The notes under the pieces were generated by a model. That model saw nothing but the letters and a program-made list of their open reading frames with translations. It had not been told where the DNA came from and did no database searches. Below are positions 26,314-36,500 of a DNA stretch of 64,000 nt, one piece after another. The stretch lies in the NCBI GenBank assembly GCA_019695185.1, contig JAIBAN010000020.1, positions 1 through 64,000 of the forward strand. The letters run 5' to 3'. A program made the position numbers and the translations under genes. Numbering within the stretch: position 1 is the stretch's first letter; the number at the start of each line of letters is the position of its first letter. The DNA comes from Blastocatellia bacterium (GTDB taxonomy: Bacteria > Acidobacteriota > Blastocatellia > Chloracidobacteriales > Chloracidobacteriaceae).

Positions 26314-26327
26314 CATCTCTGAATCCT

Positions 26328-29300
26328 ATGAAAATCCTGGCCATTCGCGGCGAGAATCTTGCCAGCCTGAAAAAGTTTGAGGTTGATTTTGAAACCGAAC
26401 CGCTCAGACACGCCGGTGTTTTTGCGATTGCCGGCCCCACCGGTGCCGGGAAAAGCACCCTGCTTGACGCCATGTGTCTGGCTCTCTTTGACACCACCCC
26501 GCGCCTTGAAACCGCTGGAAAAGTTGAAATTGGCATCGTGCATGAAGGCAAAAACCTGAAGGTCAAAGAGGATGACCCGCGTTCCCTGCTGCGCCGGGGA
26601 GCGGGTGAAGGATTTGCCGAAGTTGACTTCCGGGACCGCACAGGCACCCGCTGGCGAGCCCGGTGGAGCATTCACCGCGAACGCAGAAAACCGGGCGGCG
26701 CGTTGCAGAAACAATCGGTCACGCTCACCAGTCTTGAAACCGGAGCCGCCGCCGGCAGCCATCGGAAAGAGGAAACCCTGGACATCATAGCCGAGAAAAT
26801 CGGCTTGACCTTTCATCAGTTCACCCGCTCGGCCCTGCTGGCCCAGGGCGAGTTTGCCCAGTTTTTGAAGGCCGAAGAAAAAGACCGGGCCCGACTGCTG
26901 GAAAAAATGACGGGGACGGAAATCTATAAACTGCTCTCCCGCGAGGCATTCCAGCGAGCCAAGACAGAACGGGAAAACCTCACCCGGCTGACCAAATCCA
27001 AAGCCGATGGAAAAGACTATGCCGTGCTCTTTCGCCATGAACTGGAGGAACTGAACCAGTTGCAGGTCCAGCTTGCCGCAGAACGGGACCGCCAGCAGGC
27101 TGAAAAAAACCAGATGCAGCACCAGTTGGCCTGGTATGACCGCCGTACCACGCTTGAAACCGAACTCCAGACAGCCCTTTCCGAATTGGACCACAGGCAG
27201 GCCGAATGGAACCAACTGGCTGACCTTCGCCTCCGGATTGCTGCGATTGAACGGATTCAGCCCCTGCGTTCCGTGGTCAAACTGACCGGCCAGAAACGGC
27301 GTGACATCCAGCGGGCGAAACAGGCTGCCGCCCAATTCCAACAGGCAATTGAAATGGCTGCCGGGCGGCACCGGGCGGCCCAAACGCTGGAACATCTGGC
27401 CCGCCAGCGGCTGGACCTGGCCTTGGCCAACCGGCACAATGCCGCAACGGAACTGGAAATCGCCAAAGCCCTCGACATCAAACTGGAACAGGCCCGCCAG
27501 CAGTTCAACGAACTGCAAGCCGCCCACCACCGCCAAACCACTTCCCTGCAAGCCAAGGAACGGGAAGTTCAGCACACCCAATCCGAGCTTCACCATCTGG
27601 AGGCCGAGGCCAGAGAAACCGAACAATGGCTGGAACAGCACCTCCGGTTGCAACTGCTGGCTGAACAATGGCCCCGCTGGAACCAGGAATTCCAGGCGTT
27701 TGAAAGCGCCAGGGTCAGCCAAAGTCAGCTTGAAAAAGACCTTTCCCAGAGCGCCACGAAGTTGGCAGCCGCACACGACCGATTGAACCAAACCCGTGCC
27801 AGGCTGGCCGAAAAAAAAGCCGCCCTTTCAGAGCTGGACAAAAGCCTGCACCACCAGGAAACCGAGCTTGAATCCCATGAACGGCAGTTCCCCCCCGCAG
27901 AACAGCACCGCTGGCGCAAATCACTGGAGGAACTCCGGCGCACCCTGCTTGAATTGGAGAAAACCGGTCACCACGCCGCAGCGTCCCGCAACGAGGCGGA
28001 CCACGAACTGGACGAAGCCAATGCCGCCCGCGCCCAGGTCAAGCAGGCCCAACGCGAAGGCGCAACCGCTTTGCAGAACCTGGAAGAACTTCGGCAAAAA
28101 CTCTTTGAACTTTCCCGCCGGATAGCCCGCGCCCGCGCCCGCGAGGATTACGCCGTGCAACGACCGGAACTGCTGGCCGCAGGCGAACCATGCCCCTTGT
28201 GTGGTTCACTTGAACATCCGTGGGCGGATGAAACCCATCCCCCCAGCAATGTGCTCCGCAGCCTGGAACGGGAAGCCGAACATCAGGAAAACCGTTGCCA
28301 GGAAATACAAAAGCTCCTGAGCGCCCATCAAGCCAACCAGGAAGCCAGCAAAAAACTGGCGGAACTGCACCAGAAAAACCACCAGCGGGCACTGGCTGAC
28401 AGTGAGGAAGCCATTCGCCAATGGCAGCGCACGCTCAAAACGGTGTTGACGCAACTGGAGGAATTGCCTTTTGCGGAAACCGGTCACATCATCCGGCTTT
28501 TACGGGCGGCCACGGTGGAAACCAGCCTGGGGGCGGCCTTTGAAACCATCGCCGGGCTCCTCCAGGTCATTGAAAACCACGAGCAGGAACGAGCCGATTT
28601 GCGCACCCGCCTCGACCGGTTGCGGCGGGAGCAATCCCGCCTGGTTGCCGACCTCAACAGCCTGCAACCAAATTTGGACCGTCAGCTTCACGAAGTACAG
28701 TCCCTGGAAACCAGTCAGCTTGAATTTCAGCATACCCTCAAACAACACCAGAACCGGGCGCAGGAAGCCCTGGAGCGGCTGGCTCCGGCCTTTCAGAGCG
28801 ACCCGGAATGGACGTCCGGATTCATCGCCGACGCGTCCCGGTTCCATACCACGTGCCATCGGGAGGTGGAGCAGTGGAACCGGTACCAAACCGAACTCAA
28901 ACGGGTGGCTGAACGAAAAACAGCCCTGCAACAGCAGTCGGCGGTGCTGGCAACCGAACTCAAAGGCGCGCAGGAAGCCGTCCGCCAAATCGAAACCAAG
29001 CTGAACCGCCAAACGGAAACGGTTGACCACCTGCACCAGGAACGCCAAGCACTGCTCCAGGGCAAATCGGTGGCCGAGGTTTCCGGCGAGTTGAATTTAT
29101 TTGTCCAAACCGAAGAACAGCACTACCGCACCGCCCAGACTGCGCTCCAGACAGCGGTGCAGGAATCCCTGGTGGCGGAAACCAATCTCCACAATGCCAC
29201 CCGGCAGATTGCCAGTTGTGAAACGGCCTACCAAACCCAGCGCCAGGAACTGGAACAGGCGCTGAACCGCTTTGAACTTCCCGGTTTGACCGACCTTTGT

Positions 29301-30122
29301 CAGCAACTCGCTTTCAAAGAAACCAGGCTGCGGACCGAGCAGGCCCGCATCGCGGCCCTCCAGCAGGAAATCCAGCGAATTGCAGCCATTCGGGACAACC
29401 GCCGCAGCCAGTTGGAAGAACATCTGACCCGGACACCCTCCGTCGGTTCGCCTGAAACCCTGCGCAAAAATCTGGCCAAAATCGAACAGGACAGCACCAA
29501 ACTGTCTGAGCAACTGGGCGCAAATCAGGAAAAACTGCGGACCGATGCCGAAAACCGCCGCCGTCTGGCCGGATTGGAAAAGGAAATCGAAGCCCAACAA
29601 CAAGTCACCCAGGTTTGGGAGGAACTCCGCGACCTGATTGGGTCCGCCGACGGCGACAAATTTCAGAAATACGCCCAGAGCCTGACCCTCGAACTGCTGC
29701 TCGACCATGCCAACCATCACCTGAGCCAGTTGCGGCCCCGCTACCGGCTGGAGCGGGTGCCGGGCTACGACCTGGAAATCCATGTGGTGGACCGTGATTT
29801 GGGCGATGAAATCAGAAGCTGCGCCTCCTTGTCGGGTGGGGAAACCTTTTTGATTTCACTCGCGCTGGCACTGGGGTTGTCTTCGGTTTCCGCCCGTCAG
29901 GTCACCATTGAATCGCTGTTTATTGACGAAGGTTTTGGCACTCTGGACCGGGATTCACTCGAAACCGCCGTGGCAGCCCTCGACCAGTTGCAGGCCGAAG
30001 GCTGTCAGGTCGGCATCATTTCCCATATCCCGGATTTGGCCGAACGACTGGGGTACCAAATCCTGGTCGAGCCCCGTGGTGCCGGTATCAGCACGGTTTC
30101 CATTCTGGGAAAAAACAGCTAA
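26328..30122 (+). CDS. sbcC: Exonuclease SbcCD, ATPase subunit SbcC (Rad50 family)
   Basis: A 1,264-residue SMC-like ATPase, longer than E. coli SbcC (1,048). The N-terminal lobe has MKILAIRGENLASLKKFEVD and Walker A AGPTGAGKSTLLDAMCLALF; long Gln/Glu-rich coiled coils flank the zinc hook CPLCG (about residue 623), which joins two SbcC arms. The C-terminal lobe has signature SLSGGETFLISLALALGLS, Walker B SLFIDEGFGTLD and IISHIPDLAERLG. It works with SbcD on DNA hairpins and blocked ends. The start codon lies 15 bp after the palindromic array. A 544-residue antisense open frame is a codon-usage shadow. Confidence 0.95.
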   Translation: MKILAIRGENLASLKKFEVDFETEPLRHAGVFAIAGPTGAGKSTLLDAMCLALFDTTPRLETAGKVEIGIVHEGKNLKVKEDDPRSLLRRGAGEGFAEVDFRDRTGTRWRARWSIHRERRKPGGALQKQSVTLTSLETGAAAGSHRKEETLDIIAEKIGLTFHQFTRSALLAQGEFAQFLKAEEKDRARLLEKMTGTEIYKLLSREAFQRAKTERENLTRLTKSKADGKDYAVLFRHELEELNQLQVQLAAERDRQQAEKNQMQHQLAWYDRRTTLETELQTALSELDHRQAEWNQLADLRLRIAAIERIQPLRSVVKLTGQKRRDIQRAKQAAAQFQQAIEMAAGRHRAAQTLEHLARQRLDLALANRHNAATELEIAKALDIKLEQARQQFNELQAAHHRQTTSLQAKEREVQHTQSELHHLEAEARETEQWLEQHLRLQLLAEQWPRWNQEFQAFESARVSQSQLEKDLSQSATKLAAAHDRLNQTRARLAEKKAALSELDKSLHHQETELESHERQFPPAEQHRWRKSLEELRRTLLELEKTGHHAAASRNEADHELDEANAARAQVKQAQREGATALQNLEELRQKLFELSRRIARARAREDYAVQRPELLAAGEPCPLCGSLEHPWADETHPPSNVLRSLEREAEHQENRCQEIQKLLSAHQANQEASKKLAELHQKNHQRALADSEEAIRQWQRTLKTVLTQLEELPFAETGHIIRLLRAATVETSLGAAFETIAGLLQVIENHEQERADLRTRLDRLRREQSRLVADLNSLQPNLDRQLHEVQSLETSQLEFQHTLKQHQNRAQEALERLAPAFQSDPEWTSGFIADASRFHTTCHREVEQWNRYQTELKRVAERKTALQQQSAVLATELKGAQEAVRQIETKLNRQTETVDHLHQERQALLQGKSVAEVSGELNLFVQTEEQHYRTAQTALQTAVQESLVAETNLHNATRQIASCETAYQTQRQELEQALNRFELPGLTDLCQQLAFKETRLRTEQARIAALQQEIQRIAAIRDNRRSQLEEHLTRTPSVGSPETLRKNLAKIEQDSTKLSEQLGANQEKLRTDAENRRRLAGLEKEIEAQQQVTQVWEELRDLIGSADGDKFQKYAQSLTLELLLDHANHHLSQLRPRYRLERVPGYDLEIHVVDRDLGDEIRSCASLSGGETFLISLALALGLSSVSARQVTIESLFIDEGFGTLDRDSLETAVAALDQLQAEGCQVGIISHIPDLAERLGYQILVEPRGAGISTVSILGKNS

Positions 30123-30175
30123 CCCAGGAAATAATCGGTAAATGGTACTTGGTGTTTTTGCAAACATCTGTTTTT

Positions 30176-30203
30176 CACCATTCATCATTCATCATTCACC
30201 ATC
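30176..30203. repeat. Heptamer array CATCATT-type, four units
   Basis: Four consecutive 7-base units CACCATT, CATCATT, CATCATT, CACCATC lie between sbcC and the HXXEE gene, 33 bp before its start. Confidence 0.8.
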
Positions 30204-30235
30204 TTGCTACCCTTTCGCCCAGGAGTAACTTGTTC

Positions 30236-30772
30236 ATGACCAAGCCGCCCCAGGTTGTCAGCTACTGGTGGCTGCCGGTTCTTTTCCTCATACACGACCT
30301 GGAGGAGCTTTTCACCATTCCGGGTTGGGTGACGGCCCACCGGCACGAGCTTCGGCTTCTTTTTGAGCACGTTGGGATTGGCGGCTGGGCTGCAGCCTTG
30401 CCCACCACCTTCGCCCAAACAGCTTTCGCCATCGGGCTCATGCTGGCTCTTTTCATCATTGTGACGGCGGGGGTTTTCCGCCGCCCGGATTCCCGACTGT
30501 GGCGCACGCTCTACGGTGGGCTGGCGGGAACCTTTCTGTTCCACACCCTGACACATGTCGCCCAAGCCATTGGGTTTCGCGGTTACACGCCGGGCCTTGT
30601 GACTGCCCTTTTGGTGGTTGCGCCTGGAACTGCCCTGCTGACCAGAGAGCTTCTGCGCCAGAGTGCGATTGATTTCAAACCCTCCTTGGTTGCCGCTCTC
30701 ATCGGCCTGATGCTCTTCCTGCCCAGCGTCCTGGGAACCTTCCAACTTGTACACTGGCTCTGTTCGTGGTGA
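30236..30772 (+). CDS. HXXEE domain membrane protein
   Basis: A 178-residue integral membrane protein starting at ATG 30236 (MTKPPQVVSYWW); the open frame from 30149 is repeat-derived. The family motif HDLEE (residues about 20-24) is at the N-terminus, followed by a second conserved HTLTHV and five or six hydrophobic helices (AFAIGLMLALFIIVTAGVF, LVTALLVVAPGTALL, SLVAALIGLMLFLPSVLGTF). HXXEE proteins are uncharacterised; the conserved His/Glu residues suggest metal or haem coordination in the membrane. It appears monocistronic. Confidence 0.82.
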   Translation: MTKPPQVVSYWWLPVLFLIHDLEELFTIPGWVTAHRHELRLLFEHVGIGGWAAALPTTFAQTAFAIGLMLALFIIVTAGVFRRPDSRLWRTLYGGLAGTFLFHTLTHVAQAIGFRGYTPGLVTALLVVAPGTALLTRELLRQSAIDFKPSLVAALIGLMLFLPSVLGTFQLVHWLCSW

Positions 30773-30991
30773 AAAGCCTCTTGGCACGGCTGGGGCTTTG
30801 GTGTACGACACCGTGTCCCAGCATGCCGGAAAAGCTGAAACCCATCTTATTTTTTCAGCAATTGTCGGCTTGGAACTGTCGTTGGATTGGCCTTCCAAAT
30901 CCTGAAGGAAAGCGATACGAGGACGGAGTTCCAGATTTTGGATGTCAGGTCACAAAACCCGGAACCCGTCTTGGGTCAGATTCAGGTGGTA

Positions 30992-33157
30992 CTATTTTTC
31001 CTTGACCAGTTCCTCCATGACGGCGTTCAGCTCAAATTTGCTCTCATACCAGCTAAACCCGCTGGCCTGGTAACGAAGTTTGCCATCCCGGCCAAAGAAG
31101 AATGTTTGGGGAATTCCGCTCACCCCATACTGCTTTGCCACCGCCTCGGCCCAAAAAACCGGGAACGGCATTTTTTCCCTGGCCAGAAACTCCTTGGCCA
31201 CGTCCTGTTCGTCCCAGGTATTCATTGACAAAAATTCCACCCCTTGGGACTTATAGGTTTCATAGAGTTTCTTCAAATGCGGAAGTTCGGCCATACAGGG
31301 ACCGCACCAAGTTGACCAAAAATTCATGACCACCACTTTGCCGCGCAAGTCCGCCAGCCGGTACGGTTTCCCATCCAGGCTCGTCAGGGAGAAATCCTTG
31401 GGTTCGGCGGAAATGAAGCGTTTCCGGACACGGGCTGCAACTTCCTCCCGTTTCTGCTGGTTGGCCTGGGAAATAAATTCCTCGCTTTTGAGAGTCGGAT
31501 TTCGTTTTTCCAGGTCGGTCAAAGCCTCAGCCGCTTTTCCCCCAAAGTGTTTGATTTCATGGTCTTTGGAACTGATTTTTTCGGTTCCGTCCCCATACTG
31601 CGCCATAATCCGGGCGTACAACTCCGCTGCTGCACGGGTTTTCCCCAGTTTCTCCAGCGTCAAACCATAATGATATGGAATGCCGCCCCAGGTTGGGTCG
31701 TTATCCGGCACTTCGGCTTTTCGGAAGGATTCTTCAGCCGGAGCATATTCTCCCAAGGCCAACTGAACCCGTCCGAGAGCATATAGATATTCGGCCCGGC
31801 GGTTCCGATAGGTAAAGCGCGCACGTCCCTCAGGAAAATTCTGTGCCCAGGCAGCAGGGTCAAAACTGGCAGGCCGCGTGGCCGGAGTATAGGTCTCGGT
31901 GGCTGCCACCAGCATCTGCGCATGTTTGCGCGCTCGGTTGAGGTCGCCTTTCCGCTCCAGCAATGCGTTAATCACAAATTTGTAAACGCCAATATCTTCC
32001 GGGTCCAACTTGATGACTTTGGCGGCAGCGGCCTCCATTTTCCCAATGTCACTGCCATCGTAGGCTTCCAGCAGGTTTTCATTGACCAGTACCCGAAATT
32101 CATCATCCAGTGGTTCTGTGTCCAGGGCTTCGAGGGCAGCCACCTGCTGTGCCTTATCCTTCAGTTGTAAGGCGGCTACGCGGCGTTCGTTATAGCGAAA
32201 CCGGTGGCCCAGAAAAAAGTACCGTCGCCTGAGCCCGGTTTGATTGTCCATTTCCACGTAGCCCAGGCTATCCATTTTTCCCCAGCCGGGATACATCTTG
32301 TTGAGTTCAGTTTGGAACCCTAGCGCCTTTTCCTTTTGACTCAATGGCTGTTCATAGGTGAAAGCGGCAATTTGCAACAGGCGGGGATTTTTTTCTTCCG
32401 TGGCCAGCAGGCGCGCCAGGTCTGTTTCAATCTGCTGCAACACTGCGGCATCGTTTCCGGATTTGGCAGCCTGCGCTTTCCACAGGTCCCGATACAATGA
32501 ATATCCTTTTGGATTCGATTGAATCAGCTTCTGACAAACCGTGATGGCCTCGTCAAATTGCTTTGCCTCAATCAACAGGCGGGCAAACCCCTGCTGGATG
32601 ATCGTCTCCGTCGGGTCCAGAGCGGCAGCTTGACGATAGGCTGCCACTGCTCCCTCGATGTCTTTTTGTGCCTTTTTCAGTTCACCTGCCGCCACCTGGC
32701 TCCAGCTCCAATCCGGTGCCAGTTCCATCACTTTGGTCAAAAAACCCGGTCCCTCCTGAGTGTCATAGGTCAACAGCGGGGTCAACCCAAAAATCAACGG
32801 GTACAGCGGATTCTTCGGCTCGGCGGCCATTTTGGCCCGGTATTCATCGGCCACCAGAACCGGATTGGAGGTTCGGGCCAGACAGATTTTTACGTAGAGT
32901 TGGTGGGCAGCGACATTGTGGGGTGACTGTTCCAGCGCTTTGCGAATGGTTATCAACGCCTCGTCCAGTTTTCCTTCATCGTAGAAGTCCCGCGCCTGCC
33001 GGAGCAGTTCCTTGATTTCAGAGGTGCTGGCTTTCTGCGCTGTTGTTGCTTGAAATGGATGGGTTCCCGCTGCATGTGCCTTGAACGGTGTGACAATACC
33101 CAGCAGACCAACGGCTGCAATCCCACACAAGCTCAGAAAGAGTTTGCTTCGTTTCAT
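30992..33157 (-). CDS. Secreted TPR protein with C-terminal TlpA/thioredoxin-like domain
   Basis: A 721-residue protein with signal peptide (LFLSLCGIAAVGLLGIVTPF). The N-terminal two thirds are helical with tetratricopeptide-type repeats (YDEGKLDEALITIRKALEQS, AVAAYRQAAALDPTETIIQQ, YAPAEESFRKAEVPDNDPTW). The last ~140 residues are an AhpC/TlpA-like thioredoxin fold (FSLTSLDGKPYRLADLRGKV, VVVMNFWSTWCGPCMAELP with the CGPC redox site, and SGIPQTFFFGRDGKL with the cis-Pro). Likely a periplasmic thiol-disulfide reductase joined to a protein-binding module. It is flanked by gaps of 219 and 388 bp and has no co-directional neighbour. Confidence 0.88.
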   Translation of the reverse strand: MKRSKLFLSLCGIAAVGLLGIVTPFKAHAAGTHPFQATTAQKASTSEIKELLRQARDFYDEGKLDEALITIRKALEQSPHNVAAHQLYVKICLARTSNPVLVADEYRAKMAAEPKNPLYPLIFGLTPLLTYDTQEGPGFLTKVMELAPDWSWSQVAAGELKKAQKDIEGAVAAYRQAAALDPTETIIQQGFARLLIEAKQFDEAITVCQKLIQSNPKGYSLYRDLWKAQAAKSGNDAAVLQQIETDLARLLATEEKNPRLLQIAAFTYEQPLSQKEKALGFQTELNKMYPGWGKMDSLGYVEMDNQTGLRRRYFFLGHRFRYNERRVAALQLKDKAQQVAALEALDTEPLDDEFRVLVNENLLEAYDGSDIGKMEAAAAKVIKLDPEDIGVYKFVINALLERKGDLNRARKHAQMLVAATETYTPATRPASFDPAAWAQNFPEGRARFTYRNRRAEYLYALGRVQLALGEYAPAEESFRKAEVPDNDPTWGGIPYHYGLTLEKLGKTRAAAELYARIMAQYGDGTEKISSKDHEIKHFGGKAAEALTDLEKRNPTLKSEEFISQANQQKREEVAARVRKRFISAEPKDFSLTSLDGKPYRLADLRGKVVVMNFWSTWCGPCMAELPHLKKLYETYKSQGVEFLSMNTWDEQDVAKEFLAREKMPFPVFWAEAVAKQYGVSGIPQTFFFGRDGKLRYQASGFSWYESKFELNAVMEELVKEK

Positions 33158-33545
33158 GGTTTTTCACTTTTTCGATTCATTGGATTGTTTGAGAAGATAT
33201 GGGTGCTACGAGGCTGTTTCCGTTTTTGGTTTGGACTTGTGCAAAAACTGTGATTGCTTACAAGCCGCACCCTGGGGTTGGTTCCAAAAACCGGGAATTG
33301 CCTGCGAAACCTACTGACTTCCACCAGTCAAGCAAGGAAAATTTGCCCAGGGTACTGATTTTCGGCTACTATCGGGTTTCCCCAAATAATCCTTACAGCC
33401 CTCAGCACGTTTTACCCCAACGAAGTAGCCCCTGGTTGCCCCCATTCGGCAGTTTCTTTGCGCCGGATGTCTTCATGCAAACCGCTTCACCATTCCCCGA
33501 CAATCCGTAGCCCCCACCTATTTTTTGATTTCGACACAGGTGCCT
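33158..33545. other. Intergenic region between divergent genes
   Basis: 388 bp between the TPR-thioredoxin gene and the large TPS-like gene; both promoters should lie here. I see no repeat array, hairpin with T-tract or conserved operator. Short open frames lack ribosome-binding sites and recognisable sequence. Confidence 0.45.
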
Positions 33546-36500
33546 ATGCAAAGATTTTGGCTGGCTGTTGTTTGGTGTTTGGTGGCACTTGGCGGAGCCT
33601 TCGTCGTGATTGAGCAGGCTGCGTCAGCCCGACTGGAAACAAACCTTTCGCAGGGAAACAACCGGTTTCTTCACCCCCTCAAAACAAATCCTCTGCCAAT
33701 CCCTGACCGGCTGGCCGGGGCGATTGTCAGTGCCCCGCAGCAGGTCCGGTTTTCCGTCAATTCCCTGGCCATCCAGGCCGCCGGACTGGAATTGACAACC
33801 ACGGGAATTCCCTCGGCGGCAGAACCCATTCGCCGGGTGGAACTGGTGGTAACCGGGCCGGAACCGGTACTCATCGAGGGTCCGCTTGAGACACGGGCTT
33901 TTCCCCAGGCGGATGTCTGGCTGATTGCACCTCATGGAATTACTTTTGGAAAAAACGCCCGCCTGAACGTGGGCCAATCTTTTTTTGCCATTGCCGGAAA
34001 ACCTGATGGCGGTGGCTTTCGCTTTTTTTCCCAACATCCCGGCTCCCTGGTCAATCACGCGCAACTTCAAGTCGGAACCGGAAAGACCCTGGCCTTGCTG
34101 GGCGGGCATCTTGAGCAACGAGGAACCCTGTATGCTCCCGGCGGCACGATTGTGGTGGCTGCGCCGGTTGGAACCAAGGGGGCCGGGTCTTTGAAAGACA
34201 AACAAAACCTGATGTCGCCTGAATTTCCCCTTGCTTCCTTTTCCTTTGAGCGCGGAAAACAGGGCGGCGCAGCCGGTATCCTGGAACAGCTTGGCACCAT
34301 TGATGTTTCAGGGGAAACCGGCGGAGCCATCACCATTGCCGGCGGGCTGGGATTGCTGGGCGGGGAAATCCGCGCCGATGCCAGGAACCAGGGTGGAACC
34401 GTCCGGTTGACAGGCGAACATCTGACGCTGACCGGAATGATTTCCGCCTCCGGGAGCAAAGGAAACGGCGGGAACATCAGGGTGGAAACCTCCACCCGGA
34501 CGATTCAAACCTCCGGCAGCCTCCTTACCGTTGCGGGAGGACAATTTGGCAATGGAGGCGAAATCGCCCTCCGCAGCGGAACCACCGGAAAAACGGATGG
34601 CATCTTCCTTTCCGGCACGCTTGCAGCCGGAACCGCCGGGTTGCAGGGCGGATCCATTTCCCTGGCGGGTCGCAAACTGGATGTGGTGGACGGGAAACTT
34701 TTTGCGGTCGGACCAACCGGCGGGGGCACCATCCGGGTGGGAACCATGCAGGAACCTGGTGCCGCCGATGGGGCTGAAACCGTGTTTGTTTCCCCAACCT
34801 CGGAGGTAAGAACCGATTCGACCAGTCGGGGCAACGGCGGGGAAATTCTGGTCTGGTCGCGGATGGATACCGAAATGAGGGGCACCATCAGTGCTGCCGG
34901 AGGGCCTCAAGGCGGTGACGGCGGCCAGATGGATGTTTCGGGCCTGGGTGCAGTGACCATGAACAGTGACCCGGCCACTCCTGCCGGAAAACCGGGCCGT
35001 CTGCGGCTGGACCCCAAAAATATCGTGGTGAGCGACACGGCGGGCGTCTTTCCTCAATATGATTTGGTGAATCCACATCCGGGAACGTTTACCTTTGGCG
35101 AACGGGTCACAGTGACAGGAACCGGCCATCTCGCGGTTTCCAATCGGAATGCCATTATTGGAGCCTCTGCCGCCGGAGCCGTGTACCTCTTTCATGGATT
35201 GACCGGAGCCTTAATCAGCGTCCTGACCGGCAGTTCGGCTAACGACTCGGTGGGCAATGGGGGCTTTGTGGCACTGACCAACGGCAATTACGTGGTGCGC
35301 AGTCCCAACTGGAACAATCCGGCCAATGGGGCGGGCAACGCCGGGGCGGCCACCTGGGGCAGCGGCGTGACCGGTGTCAGCGGGTTCGTCAGCGCCAGCA
35401 ACAGTCTGGTGGGTGGATCCTTTGGGGACAATGTTTCGCAAAACAGTATTCGGGCCTTAACCAATGGCAACTATGTCGTGGTCAGTACCAACTGGGACAA
35501 TCCCGTTGGCTCAATTTCCGATGCCGGAGCCGTCACCTGGGGAAACGGTGCCAGCGGCTCCTTTGGCGTGGTCACGGCGGCCAACAGCCTCGTCGGGACC
35601 ACTGCCAACGATTTTGTCGGAAACAGTGGTGTCACGCCGCTCGCCAATGGCAATTATGTGGTGGGCAGTCAGACCTGGGACAACCCGACCGGCCCGGTGG
35701 ATGCCGCCGGGGCCATTACCTGGTGCGACGGAACCACCGGGCGTTCCGGCCCGGTGACAGCCGCCAACAGTCTGTATGGCGGAACCAATTTTGACCAGTC
35801 CGGTTCCGGCGGAATCGTGGCCCTCAGCAATGGAAACTATGTGGTGGCCAGCCGGTTTTGGGATAACCCGTCTGGTTCCCTTAACAATGCCGGGGCGGTT
35901 ACCTGGGGGAACGGCACCACCGGCATCACCGGCCTCATCAGCGCCACCAACAGTCTGGTGGGCACCACCGGTAACGATGCCATCAGCGCCGGCGGAGTCG
36001 TTGGGCTGACCAATGGCAATTATGTGGTGTGCAGCCCCCTGTGGAGCAACGGAGGCACCACACCGATTTCCGGGGCAGCCACCTGGTGTGATGGCACCAC
36101 GGGTCGGACCGGCCCCATCAATGCTTCCAATAGCCTGATTGGAACCAAAGTCGCCGACCTGGTTGGGTCGGGGGCGATTGCTCTTTCCAACGGCAATTAT
36201 GTGGTGCGGAGTGACCAATGGGATGCTCCCGGCGGGACTGCGAATGTCGGGGCCGTCACCTGGGGGGATGGTGCCGGCGGCACCTTTGGTCCGGTCAGTT
36301 CCGCCAACAGTCTGGTGGGAACCACTGCCAATGACCAGCTTGGTTCCGGCAGCAATGGTGGCATTACGGCTCTGGCCAATGGCCATTTTGTGGTGCGCAG
36401 TCCCGCCTGGAGCAACGCCGGAACGGCCAATGCCGGGGCGGTCACCTGGTGCAACGGAGAAACGGCGGGACCTCGCACGGTCGGCGCTGTCAGCCCAGCC

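Noticed and set aside
26157-27791. 544-codon open frame on the minus strand across sbcC
   Set aside because: It is antisense to a strongly supported SbcC coding region and encodes a low-complexity Phe/Gly-rich protein with no ribosome-binding site; it results from codon usage of sbcC.
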